Shown here one piece after another: positions 29,464 through 38,118 of a DNA stretch of 51,558 nucleotides; the first letter of the stretch is position 1, and each line of letters opens with the position of its first letter. A program made the translations under genes and the position numbers. The stretch is from Novosphingobium aerophilum (GTDB lineage Bacteria; Pseudomonadota; Alphaproteobacteria; Sphingomonadales; Sphingomonadaceae). The notes below the pieces were generated by a model. It saw nothing but the letters and a program-made list of their open reading frames with translations, was not told the origin of the DNA and searched no databases. The stretch is from the NCBI RefSeq assembly GCF_014230305.1, contig NZ_JACLAU010000024.1:1-51558 (forward strand), given 5' to 3'.

Positions 29464-29766
29464 ATGGACAAGCCTCGCTACGGTGGCTGGGTTTACATCA
29501 TGGCAAACCGCTATCGCGGCACCTTGTATGTGGGTGTTACAGCGGATCTTGCCCGCCGCATCACCCAGCACCGGACCGGATCAGGCTCGGCCTATTGCGA
29601 AAGACGCGGTCTCGATTGGCTGGTCTGGGCGGAACCTGGCGCGACCATGGCCGACTGCATCGCTTACGAGAAGCGTCTGAAACGATGGCGACGGGAATGG
29701 AAGTTCGCCCTGATCGAGCGTGGCAATCCGGATTGGGATGATCTGTACGATCTGCTGCTGGCCTGA
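29464..29766 (+). CDS. GIY-YIG nuclease domain protein, flanked by inverted repeats
   Basis: This 100-residue single-domain GIY-YIG protein of the UPF0213/YhbQ-like group opens with WVYIMANRYRGTLYVGVTADLARRITQHRTG, the VYI...YVG pair being the GIY-YIG signature and the following Arg the expected catalytic one. The family members are small endonuclease-like proteins, mostly of unknown role. The ATG at 29464 places the motif at residue 10; no strong ribosome site is seen. The gene sits inside an array of six copies of a 31-bp hairpin repeat, the nearest two (29340-29370 and 29789-29819) being inverted with respect to each other and matching at 30 of 31 bases. That arrangement suggests a link between nuclease and repeat, which is inference. 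Confidence 0.9.
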   Translation: MDKPRYGGWVYIMANRYRGTLYVGVTADLARRITQHRTGSGSAYCERRGLDWLVWAEPGATMADCIAYEKRLKRWRREWKFALIERGNPDWDDLYDLLLA

Positions 29767-29788
29767 GCAGTCGCACAGGCGGGCAGAG

Positions 29789-29819
29789 AGCCCTGTCCCG
29801 GGTCAGGCCCGGGACGACG
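29789..29819 (-). repeat. 31-bp hairpin repeat, copy E, right flank of the GIY-YIG gene
   Basis: It begins 22 bp after the GIY-YIG stop codon. Its reverse complement differs from copy D at one loop base only, so the gene lies between near-perfect inverted repeats. Confidence 0.85.
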
Positions 29820-29906
29820 ATGCTCTGGGGTTGTGCCTGGGGTATCGGCGCCGACATTGGGGAGGCTGTCAGGCGGGCAACAGCAACAAGCACCAGCTCA
29901 AAACCT

Positions 29907-29937
29907 CGTCGTCCCGGGCTTGACCCGGGACAGGGCT
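29907..29937 (+). repeat. 31-bp hairpin repeat, copy F
   Basis: Identical to copy D over 31 bp and inverted relative to copy E, from which it is separated by 87 bp. It lies 83 bp ahead of gmk. Copies A to F strictly alternate in orientation. Confidence 0.85.
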
Positions 29938-30020
29938 GTAGGCATCCGTTTTGCTCCGGCCCAAGCTCGACCGGACCACGCCCCCTTGATCTTTCCCCCG
30001 CGCCTGCGGCATGGGCGGCT

Positions 30021-30656
30021 ATGGCTTCCGATACCCTGCACCGCCGCGGCCTGATGTTCATCCTGTCCTCGCCCTCGGGAGCGGGGAAGACCACGATCGC
30101 GCGGCGGCTGCTGGCCGAGGACCCGGAGATCGCGCTGTCGGTCTCGGCCACGACGCGGCCGATGCGGCCCGGCGAGGTGGACGGCAAGGACTATCACTTC
30201 GTCAGCCAGGACGAATTCGACCGCATGGTCGAGGCCAACGAGTTCTTCGAGTGGGCCCATGTCTTCGGCCATTCCTATGGCACGCCCAAGGCCCATATCC
30301 GCGCCGGGCTGAAGGAGGGGCAGGATTTCCTGTTCGACATCGACTGGCAGGGCACCCAGCAATTGCACCAGAAGGCCCAGGCCGACGTGGTGCGGGTGTT
30401 CATCCTGCCGCCCAGCCTGGACGAGCTGCGCCGCCGCCTGATCGGCCGCGCCACCGACAGCGCAGAGGTGATCGCGGCGCGGATGGCCCGGGCCCAGGCC
30501 GAGATCAGCCACTGGGACGGCTATGACTACGTGGTGGTCAACGACGACGTCGAGGCCTGCTTCACCCAGGTCGCCGAGATCCTGCGCGCCGAGCGGATGC
30601 GCCGCACCCGCCAGACCGGACTGATCGACTTCGTGCGCGAGCTGACCCGGGGCTGA
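30021..30656 (+). CDS. gmk: Guanylate kinase
   Basis: Gmk phosphorylates GMP to GDP with ATP, the step after GuaA (also in this window). The 211 residues contain the P-loop SSPSGAGKTT (about 16-25), the GMP-binding VSATTRPMRPGEVDGKDYHFVS segment, FFEWAHVFGHSYGTPK, and the FDIDWQGTQQL Walker B region. The ATG at 30021 gives MASDTLHRRGLMFILSSPSG; the frame stays open further upstream through the repeat region, but without family resemblance. Confidence 0.97.
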   Translation: MASDTLHRRGLMFILSSPSGAGKTTIARRLLAEDPEIALSVSATTRPMRPGEVDGKDYHFVSQDEFDRMVEANEFFEWAHVFGHSYGTPKAHIRAGLKEGQDFLFDIDWQGTQQLHQKAQADVVRVFILPPSLDELRRRLIGRATDSAEVIAARMARAQAEISHWDGYDYVVVNDDVEACFTQVAEILRAERMRRTRQTGLIDFVRELTRG

Positions 30657-30680
30657 TCCCCGCCGGTTCGCCGGTGTGTG

Positions 30681-33026
30681 TCAGAACCCGACCGACCAGC
30701 GCAGCGCCGCGCCCTGTTCGGGCGGCAGGCCGCGCATGTGGCCCGGATCGCGCCGCCAGAACAGCGTGGCCCCGGCCGATCCGCCGGCGAACGGCCCGGT
30801 CCAGCCCAGTTCGGCATCCAGTTCGCGCCCGGTGGGGGCCAGGTTGATCCGCTGCACCGAATGGACGGCGCTGAGCGTGTCATAGTTCCAGGCGGTGGGC
30901 AGGTTGAGGTCGAGCCCCCCGCCTTCCACCCGCAGCGGCTGGGCCAGCCGCAGTGCCAGGCTGTCCCGACGACCGATCACGCCGTGCCTTACCAGATCGA
31001 CGTTCCAGCCGCTGCTGGCCAGCCGCGAGCTGCCGAGCAGGATCGCGCCGCTGCGGGCGCGGGTCAGGCCGCGGCGATAGGCCCCGGTCAGGGACCAGCC
31101 CGAGGCCGGCTGCCAGCTTGCGCCCAGATCGACAAACAGGCTGTCGGCGCCCTGTCCGGCGAAGGCCTGGGCCAGCCGCGCGCCGAGCACGGTGCGGTCC
31201 TCGGCCAGCCAGCTCGCCGCGAGCGCGCCGGACAGCCCGCCGAAGCGCCGGTCCAGCGTGACGCCGAACCGGCTGACCCGGGGCGCCTCGCGCATCGGAT
31301 CGCCCGGCAGCAGGCCGGTCTGGCGCACCGGGAGGACCCGGCCGCTGTCGGCCGAAACGGTCAGGCCGGCCCGGCCCAGCTTCAGCCGGATGGCGCTGGC
31401 GACCAGATCGCTGCGCAGGAAGCCCAGATCATCCGCCGCTCCCGCAGCGACCAGGAACGCGGCCTGCGGAGCGCCGCGCAGCCCGGCCCCCAGCCCGTCG
31501 CTGCCCGCGGCAAAGCCGAAGGCGGCGTCCAGCCCCGGGGCCACCCGCGCAATGACCCGTCCGGCCAGCACCCGCGCCGCGCCGGCATCCTCGCGCGAGA
31601 GGCGCAGCGGGCCGCTCCACGGCTCGCCCGTCGTCCCGTTCAGACCCGGCGTGCCGGCGGTGAAGGCCAGGGTTACCGGCCCGTGGCCGAGGTTGACCGG
31701 CCGACCCTGCCCGAGCAGCGCCATGCCGAGGCGCGGGACGATCGGCGTGGTCCGCCCCATCCCCGCCAGGTCGAGCGAATAGGCGCGCCGATAGGCATCG
31801 AGCACGGTGGCCCGGGCCGAGACGCGCTGCAGCGCATCGCCCATCGCGCTGGAGGTGATGATGCTGTTGTCGCTGGGCAGCAGCACGCTGGTCGTCCCGG
31901 CCAGCGAGGTGGTGCCCTTGGCGGCGAAGGCGGCGGCGATGTTCAGGATGCCGCGGCCGAAGGTCGCGTCCGGCCCGGCGGCACCGGCCTCGGTCGCGCT
32001 CGACAGGAGCAGGTCGACCACCTGCTGCGCGGTGAGGCTGGGGAAGGCCTGGCGCAGCAGGGCCGCGGCCCCGGCGATCTGCGGCGCGGCGAAGCTGGTG
32101 CCCGAAACCACGGTGATGAAGGTCTGGCCCGAGGCGTCGACCGTGGTCTTGATCTTGCCGTTTTCGTAGACGCAGCAGATCTGCTCGCCCAGCGCGGCGA
32201 GGTACCAGTTGGCCTCGGTCCCGGCCTTGTTGCTGAATCCGGACAGCGCGCCCGAGGTGCCGACCGACCCCGCGATGATCACGTTGCCGCCCCCGGCGGC
32301 GCGCAGCGCCGAGGCGAAGGAGGTGGGATTGTCGACCCCGCCGTTGCCCGCCGAGACCACGATCACCACGCCATTGGCCGCCGCATTGGCGACCGAGCGC
32401 AGCACCCGGCTGCTGGCACCGGTGCCGCCGAGCGAGAGGTTCACCACCTTGGCGCCATTGTTGACCGCCAGGTCGATCCCGTTGGCGATGGAGTTGTCGC
32501 TGAACGCGCAGCCGCCGCTCGATCCGCAACTGCCGACATCGTCGGCACGGGCCATCAGGATGTTGGCCTCCCAGGCGATGCCCATCACTCCGGTGTTGTC
32601 GCGCGCGGCCGCCGCGGCGAGCGCCACCTGGGTGCCATGGGTGTCGGTCCCGAACAGGCCGCGACCGCCGACCACGTCCTGCGAGGCGGAGGAGATGCGC
32701 CCGGCGAATTCCGGATTGGTGGTGTCGATGCCGGTGTCGACGATGCCCAGTGTCACGCCCTTGCCACTGGCGCCGGTCTGCCAGGCGGGGATCGCGTTGT
32801 GATAGGCCGGGCCGTCGGAACGGTTGTACTCCGCGGTACGGAAGGTCTCGGCCGGGATCAGCGTGGACACCGGGGTGGTGGGCGTGGTCGGCGTGGTGGT
32901 GGTCGGCGTCGTCGGGGTGACCGGCGTGCTCGCCACAGAGCCGCCACCGCCGCCGCAGCCGCTCAGGGCCGCGAGGAACGGCATGACCGAAACGATTAGG
33001 CCAATCCGGTGAACACGACGAATCAT
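30681..33026 (-). CDS. S8 subtilisin-like lipoprotein with probable beta-barrel C-terminus
   Basis: This 781-residue secreted serine protease starts with a lipoprotein signal and lipobox LSGC (Cys24), followed by a glycine run and a Pro/Thr linker (about 34-54). The S8 domain has Asp97 (GIVDTGID), His130 (DTHGTQVA), the oxyanion Asn228 (SAGNGG) and Ser311 (SGTSFAAP), a complete triad. The last 370 or so residues are strand-like, Gly/Ala/Leu-rich and end in phenylalanine (RWSVGF), as outer-membrane barrels do. The plan resembles lipoprotein autotransporter proteases such as SphB1 and NalP. The ATG at 33024-33026 follows GGAGG. A cargo-processing role is inference. Its 3' end converges on gmk. 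Confidence 0.88.
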   Translation of the reverse strand: MIRRVHRIGLIVSVMPFLAALSGCGGGGGSVASTPVTPTTPTTTTPTTPTTPVSTLIPAETFRTAEYNRSDGPAYHNAIPAWQTGASGKGVTLGIVDTGIDTTNPEFAGRISSASQDVVGGRGLFGTDTHGTQVALAAAAARDNTGVMGIAWEANILMARADDVGSCGSSGGCAFSDNSIANGIDLAVNNGAKVVNLSLGGTGASSRVLRSVANAAANGVVIVVSAGNGGVDNPTSFASALRAAGGGNVIIAGSVGTSGALSGFSNKAGTEANWYLAALGEQICCVYENGKIKTTVDASGQTFITVVSGTSFAAPQIAGAAALLRQAFPSLTAQQVVDLLLSSATEAGAAGPDATFGRGILNIAAAFAAKGTTSLAGTTSVLLPSDNSIITSSAMGDALQRVSARATVLDAYRRAYSLDLAGMGRTTPIVPRLGMALLGQGRPVNLGHGPVTLAFTAGTPGLNGTTGEPWSGPLRLSREDAGAARVLAGRVIARVAPGLDAAFGFAAGSDGLGAGLRGAPQAAFLVAAGAADDLGFLRSDLVASAIRLKLGRAGLTVSADSGRVLPVRQTGLLPGDPMREAPRVSRFGVTLDRRFGGLSGALAASWLAEDRTVLGARLAQAFAGQGADSLFVDLGASWQPASGWSLTGAYRRGLTRARSGAILLGSSRLASSGWNVDLVRHGVIGRRDSLALRLAQPLRVEGGGLDLNLPTAWNYDTLSAVHSVQRINLAPTGRELDAELGWTGPFAGGSAGATLFWRRDPGHMRGLPPEQGAALRWSVGF

Positions 33027-33189
33027 GGGGCCTCCAGCTTAGATACCCTTTCCGGATAGACTAGCGTTCTTCACCCGGTTTTAAGGTCGTGATAGGTCTA
33101 TTGCCCCTCCGGGTTGCTCCGGTGGTCCGCACCGTCTAGGCGCGCGGCGCAGGCCTGCCGCGCCTGATCACGCACCGGAGATTCGTTCC

Positions 33190-34026
<837 letters not shown>

Positions 34027-34085
34027 GCGCGCGAACAGGGGCCGGGGCTACCGGCCGGAGGCGTCGGCACGGGGGAGGTTCCGCC

Positions 34086-34835
34086 ATGTTCCAGTCCTGG
34101 CCAGCCATCCTCTGCGCGACGCTGGCGGTGATCGTTTCGGGTCTGGCCAAGGGCGGCTTTTCGGGCGCGGGAGCGCTGGCCATGCCGATCATGGTGCTGA
34201 CCAATCCCCCGGTGGAGAGCGCCGCGGTGATGCTGCCCATCCTGATCGTGCAGGACGCGGTCAGCGTCTGGTCGTTCCGGCATAGCTGGGACGGCAGCGT
34301 GCTGAAGGTGATGATGCCGGGCATGACGCTGGGGGTCGGGCTGGGCTACCTGTTCTCGCGCTCGGTCAGCGAGGCGGCGGTGCTGGGCGTGGTCGGGCTG
34401 GTCTCGCTGCTGTTCGGGCTGCAGCGGCTGTGGGCCGAACGCGGCGGGCGCACCACCCTGCCCTCGGACTCGCCCGGCTGGGTGGGATCGCTGTTCGGCA
34501 CCTTCTCGGGCTTTGCCAGCCATGTCGCCCATGCCGGAGCGCCGCCGTTCCAGATGTGGGTGCTGGCCCGCCGGCTGGAGCGCGACAAGCTGGTCGGCAC
34601 CACGGCGATCGCCTTTGCCTACATGAACTGGATCAAGGTGCCGGGCTATGTCGCGCTGGGCCAGTTCAGCCGGGCCAACCTGTTCCATTCCGCCCTGCTG
34701 GTGCCGCTCGCCCTGGCCAGCACCTGGGCCGGCGTGCGGATCGTCCGGCGGGTCGATCCGCAACGCTTCTACCGGATCATCTATGCGCTGATGATCGCGG
34801 TCGGCCTGTGGCTGCTGCGCGAGAGCCTGGTCTAG
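34086..34835 (+). CDS. TauE/SafE-family membrane permease
   Basis: This 249-residue inner-membrane protein has seven to eight hydrophobic helices. The N-terminal VSGLAKGGFSGAGALAMPIMVL and the mid-protein GFASHVAHAGAPPFQMW are the paired glycine-rich motifs of the TauE/SafE (DUF81) sulfite/sulfoacetate exporter family. The ATG at 34086 follows GGGGAGG by seven bases. The substrate cannot be read from sequence; members move sulfur-containing organic anions or other small anions. Its stop codon overlaps that of the convergent gene in the four bases CTAG at 34832-34835. Confidence 0.9.
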   Translation: MFQSWPAILCATLAVIVSGLAKGGFSGAGALAMPIMVLTNPPVESAAVMLPILIVQDAVSVWSFRHSWDGSVLKVMMPGMTLGVGLGYLFSRSVSEAAVLGVVGLVSLLFGLQRLWAERGGRTTLPSDSPGWVGSLFGTFSGFASHVAHAGAPPFQMWVLARRLERDKLVGTTAIAFAYMNWIKVPGYVALGQFSRANLFHSALLVPLALASTWAGVRIVRRVDPQRFYRIIYALMIAVGLWLLRESLV

Positions 34836-35788
34836 ACTCCGCCCGGCCGATCGGGGCCGGTCGCCGGAGGGGCCTCTGGCGCGGCGCCGGCCCCCGCCTC
34901 CCTCGCAGCGGTCAGCGCCGCGTTCATCCGGGCGATCAGCGCGGAGCGCTGCTGCCACCAGGGACGGTCGATCGGCATGGCGTAAACCGCCTCGAGATAG
35001 GCCCGGTCCCAGTCGGACAGGCGCTGCTCGGCGGCGATGCGCGGCCCGGACCGGGCGAACATGCCCAGCACGCTGGGGGTGGCCGCCATCAGGGAATCGT
35101 TATGCGCGACCGGCGCGAACGAGACCATGGCCGCATAGCTGGCGATCGCGTCGAGCGGAAAACCCTCGGCCTTGTTCACGTCGATGATCACGAGGGTCCC
35201 CGTCAGGTCGAGCTTCACCTGGGTCGAGATCAGGCTATGCCCGTAGTGTCGAGCGATGGGTTCCATCACTGGCACCCCGTCGGCGGTCAACGGCAGTGTG
35301 CTGTAAGCCCAGCGCACCGCGCGGTCCGAGCGGAGGAAGGCATCGCGCATCACGGAGTTGCCCTCATCCAGCCATAACGGCTGGCTGCTGCCCATGCGCT
35401 GGGCCGCAGCCCGACCGTTGGGGGTAAAGATCACGGCCAGGTTGGGCGAGCAACCCGCAGGGGCCTCGGTGATGCGGCGGGTCGCGGCCGCGGCCTCGCG
35501 CATGTGGCGCAGGATCACGCCGACGTATTCGTCGCGCAGGCCCACCACGACCGGGCAGAAGGGCGCATCGCGGCGAGCGGCCTGGCCCATCTCGTTCGAT
35601 ACCGCCATCCGCTTGACGAACCGGGTGATCGCCTGCCGCTGCTCCGCGGGGGAGACGTACAGACCGTTGACAGTGATGTCGCTGGGCTCAGCCGCCAGGG
35701 CCGAAGCGGAACAGCACAAGGCCGAAAGGATGGCTGCAGTCCGGAGTTTCACCGGGCCGGTGCGAAGGACGGAAACAGCATTCCACAT
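34832..35788 (-). CDS. Secreted protein of unknown function
   Basis: A 318-residue protein with an N-terminal signal peptide (cleavage probably after ASALA, near residue 32). I do not assign a family, though the pattern FCPVVVGLRDEYVGVILRHMREAAAA followed by AGCSPNLAVIFTPNGRAAAQ resembles a group of sphingomonad secreted proteins I have seen annotated as hypothetical. Two cysteines, one in each block, could form a disulfide. The C-terminus (SDWDRAYLEAVYAMPIDRPWWQQRSALIARMN) looks like an exposed helix ahead of an Ala/Pro tail. The ATG at 35786-35788 has GGAG six bases upstream. It is monocistronic and overlaps the convergent permease gene by 4 bp. Confidence 0.8.
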   Translation of the reverse strand: MWNAVSVLRTGPVKLRTAAILSALCCSASALAAEPSDITVNGLYVSPAEQRQAITRFVKRMAVSNEMGQAARRDAPFCPVVVGLRDEYVGVILRHMREAAAATRRITEAPAGCSPNLAVIFTPNGRAAAQRMGSSQPLWLDEGNSVMRDAFLRSDRAVRWAYSTLPLTADGVPVMEPIARHYGHSLISTQVKLDLTGTLVIIDVNKAEGFPLDAIASYAAMVSFAPVAHNDSLMAATPSVLGMFARSGPRIAAEQRLSDWDRAYLEAVYAMPIDRPWWQQRSALIARMNAALTAAREAGAGAAPEAPPATGPDRPGGV

Positions 35789-35935
35789 AAGTGGCTCCGA
35801 CAGGGTCGTGCCACCTTCCCGCGCACAGTTGTGCACTGAGTCACTTCGTTTGCAAGACCTGGCCACACTGGCATACGACGACACGGGCGTACGCCCATCC
35901 GGGCGCACGACCACACCGGCGCACGGCCAGCCCGA

Positions 35936-37204
35936 TCAGAACGTGGTCTTGCTTTCGATCGGCGGATCGGCGCGGTGGGCGGCGGCATAGGCCTCGGCGG
36001 CCTTGAGCACGCGCATCATGTTGCCGCTGGCGATCTTTTCCAGATCGGCCTGGCTGTGGCCGCGCCGGGCCAGTTCGACGAACAGGGCCGGATAGCCGGA
36101 CACGTCGGGCAGGCCTTCGGTGGTCGATTCCATCCCGTCGAAATCGGCCCCCAGCCCGACGTGGTCGATCCCGGCGACCTTGATGATGTGCTCGACGTGG
36201 TCGGCCAGTTCCCCCAGGGTCGCGCGCGGAGCCGGGTTGTCCTTGACCCAGGCGGCCAGTTCCGCGGCGGCGCGCTTGGGATCGGCGATGTGCAGCGCCT
36301 GCAGCCGCGCGCGCTGCGCGGTGCGGGCCAGATCCCATTCGCGCACGCGGTCGCTGACATAGGCCGGCAGGGTCACCGCCATGACGATCCCGCCGTTGTC
36401 CTTCAGACGGGCCAGCACGGCATCGGGCACGTTGCGCGGATGATGGGCGATCGCGCGGGCGCCCGAATGGCTGAAGATCACCGGCGCCCTGGCCACGTCG
36501 AGGGCGTCCATCATCGTGTCCTCGCTGACGTGGCTGAGATCGACCAGCATGCCGATGCGCTGCATTTCGCGCACCACATCCTTGCCGAAATCGGTCAGCC
36601 CGCCGTGCTGCGGGGCGTCGGTGGCGCTGTCGGCCCAGCCGATGGTCTTGACGTGGGTCAGAGTCATGTAGCGCACGCCCAGCGCATGGAACTGGCGCAG
36701 CACGCCCAGCGACGAGCCGATCGCATAGCCGCCCTCCATGCCCATCAACGAGGCGATCCGCCCTGCCTTCATCGCCTGCTGGACCTCGGTCGAAGAGGTG
36801 GCGAACTGCAGATCGGCGGGATAGGCCGCGACCAGCCGCTTGGTCACGTCGATCTGTTCCATCACCGCCTGGACCGCCTGCTGTTCGGTCAGGTTGGCCG
36901 AGACATAGACCGACCAGAACTGCGCCCCGACCTTGCCCTTGCGCAGGCGCGTCAGGTCGGTGTGCATGGCCTGTTCGCCGGTGGCGGGATCGGCGGTGTT
37001 GGTGGTGTCGCGGAAATCGAATCCGGCGATCACGTCATTGCGGCGCCCGCGCAGCTGTTCGGGCACGTCGTTGTGGCCATCCCAGACGGGCGCGGCCTTG
37101 AGCGCCGCCGCAGCGGTCTCTTCCGGGGTCGCGGCATGGGCGGGGACGGACAGGCCGGCCAGGGCGGTCGACAGGACAAGGCTGCGCAGGAACAGGGAAC
37201 GCAT
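35936..37204 (-). CDS. Membrane dipeptidase, M19 family
   Basis: This 422-residue zinc dipeptidase homologue of renal dipeptidase has a signal peptide (MRSLFLRSLVLSTALAGLSVPAHA), placing it in the periplasm. The M19 metal-binding pattern is complete: HND in PVWDGHNDVPEQLRG, the bridging Glu in SLMGMEGGYAIG, His in DLSHVSEDTM and His in IFSHSGARAI, with HVGLGADFDGM near the C-terminus. Likely substrates are L,L- or L,D-dipeptides. The start at 37202-37204 gives the signal peptide directly. The gap to the interrupted gene upstream is 72 bp, so the two may have been co-transcribed. Confidence 0.93.
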   Translation of the reverse strand: MRSLFLRSLVLSTALAGLSVPAHAATPEETAAAALKAAPVWDGHNDVPEQLRGRRNDVIAGFDFRDTTNTADPATGEQAMHTDLTRLRKGKVGAQFWSVYVSANLTEQQAVQAVMEQIDVTKRLVAAYPADLQFATSSTEVQQAMKAGRIASLMGMEGGYAIGSSLGVLRQFHALGVRYMTLTHVKTIGWADSATDAPQHGGLTDFGKDVVREMQRIGMLVDLSHVSEDTMMDALDVARAPVIFSHSGARAIAHHPRNVPDAVLARLKDNGGIVMAVTLPAYVSDRVREWDLARTAQRARLQALHIADPKRAAAELAAWVKDNPAPRATLGELADHVEHIIKVAGIDHVGLGADFDGMESTTEGLPDVSGYPALFVELARRGHSQADLEKIASGNMMRVLKAAEAYAAAHRADPPIESKTTF

Positions 37205-37276
37205 CGGCAATACTCGTGCAGGACACAGGGATGGCGTGACACTGGCCTGAAATTCGCGCCCGGGCAAATACGCTTT

Positions 37277-37987
37277 TCAGGGCTCGCCATCCCGCGCCGC
37301 CAGCAAGGCCAGCGCCGCTGCGCATTCGGCTGGATAGCGGCGCGCGACGATGCCCGCGAACAGGGCCTGGGTCGGCCCGCCGAGCCGCGCCCCCAGCCGC
37401 GTCAGATAGGCGCTCCGCCGGGCATAGACAGCGCGGATCAGGCCTTCCGCATAGGCGGGGTCGGTCCGGGGCAGTGCCGCGTCGGTTGCGGCCACGGCAT
37501 CGGCGATGATCCGCGCCGCCGCGGCGTGCTGGACGGCGCAGGACCAGGCCACGTCGCGCAGGGCAGCCGGGCCGCGGTCCAGATCGAGCCCGGTCCGGGC
37601 CAGCACGGCCGCGACGACCGGGCGATAATGGGTGCGTTCGATGAAGGCCCGCTGGGCACTGGTGAAGGCTTCGGGCTGACCCCGGGCAATCGCCTGCCAG
37701 GCGGTCGCGAAGGCGGGCGAACCCGGAGCAGCCGCCCCGAACGCCGCTCGCCATGGCGCACCCTCACCGGCGAGGAACGCGGCGACCGTGCCGGTCCGGC
37801 TGGCGAACTGATAGAGCCCTTAGGACACCCCGCCCGGATCGGCCTGGCCGCTGCTGACCGTGCCCGGCCCGCGTCCGCCGCTTTCATACCGTTCGGACAG
37901 GTGGCCCAGCGGGGGCGACCCGGCGGGGGCGGGTGGATGAGCAGCGGACTGGGCGCGCGCTGGCGGCGGCGATGGGGAACGGGCCAT
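37277..37987 (-). pseudogene. Gene interrupted by an in-frame TAA
   Basis: Reading from ATG 37985-37987 (preceded by AGGAGG, an ideal ribosome site) gives a 55-residue frame with RYESGGRGPGTVSSGQADPG, then TAA at 37820-37822. The same frame continues with GLYQFASRTGTVAAFL for 181 further codons to TGA at 37277. The block around the stop reads GGVS-stop-GLYQFAS, where I would expect Tyr (TAC or TAT) as in related SYGxYQ proteins; one base change would explain it. The family is not firmly recognised; the pattern resembles phage/secreted cell-wall-hydrolase-associated domains. A first in-frame start after the stop is only at 37606 (GTG). Alternatives are a sequencing error or readthrough. Confidence 0.75.
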
Positions 37988-38118
37988 GGATCCTCCTGAC
38001 AGATCGGCAGCCGTCCCTCTGATCCGAATCGGCCCGAGTAGGAAAGCGGGGCCAAGTCACCGCATCCGGCTTGACCACCCCGCCCGGGGCCGTGCATCAC
38101 GGGTCCCGAGGGTTCCGG

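Noticed and set aside
28976..29937. CRISPR array
   Set aside because: The repeats alternate in orientation, are palindromic, vary in spacing and have no cas genes nearby, unlike CRISPR direct repeats with uniform spacers.
37820..37822. Recoding of the TAA as an amino acid
   Set aside because: No known recoding of TAA applies in alphaproteobacteria, and no stimulatory structure is evident just downstream. A nonsense mutation or sequence error is simpler.
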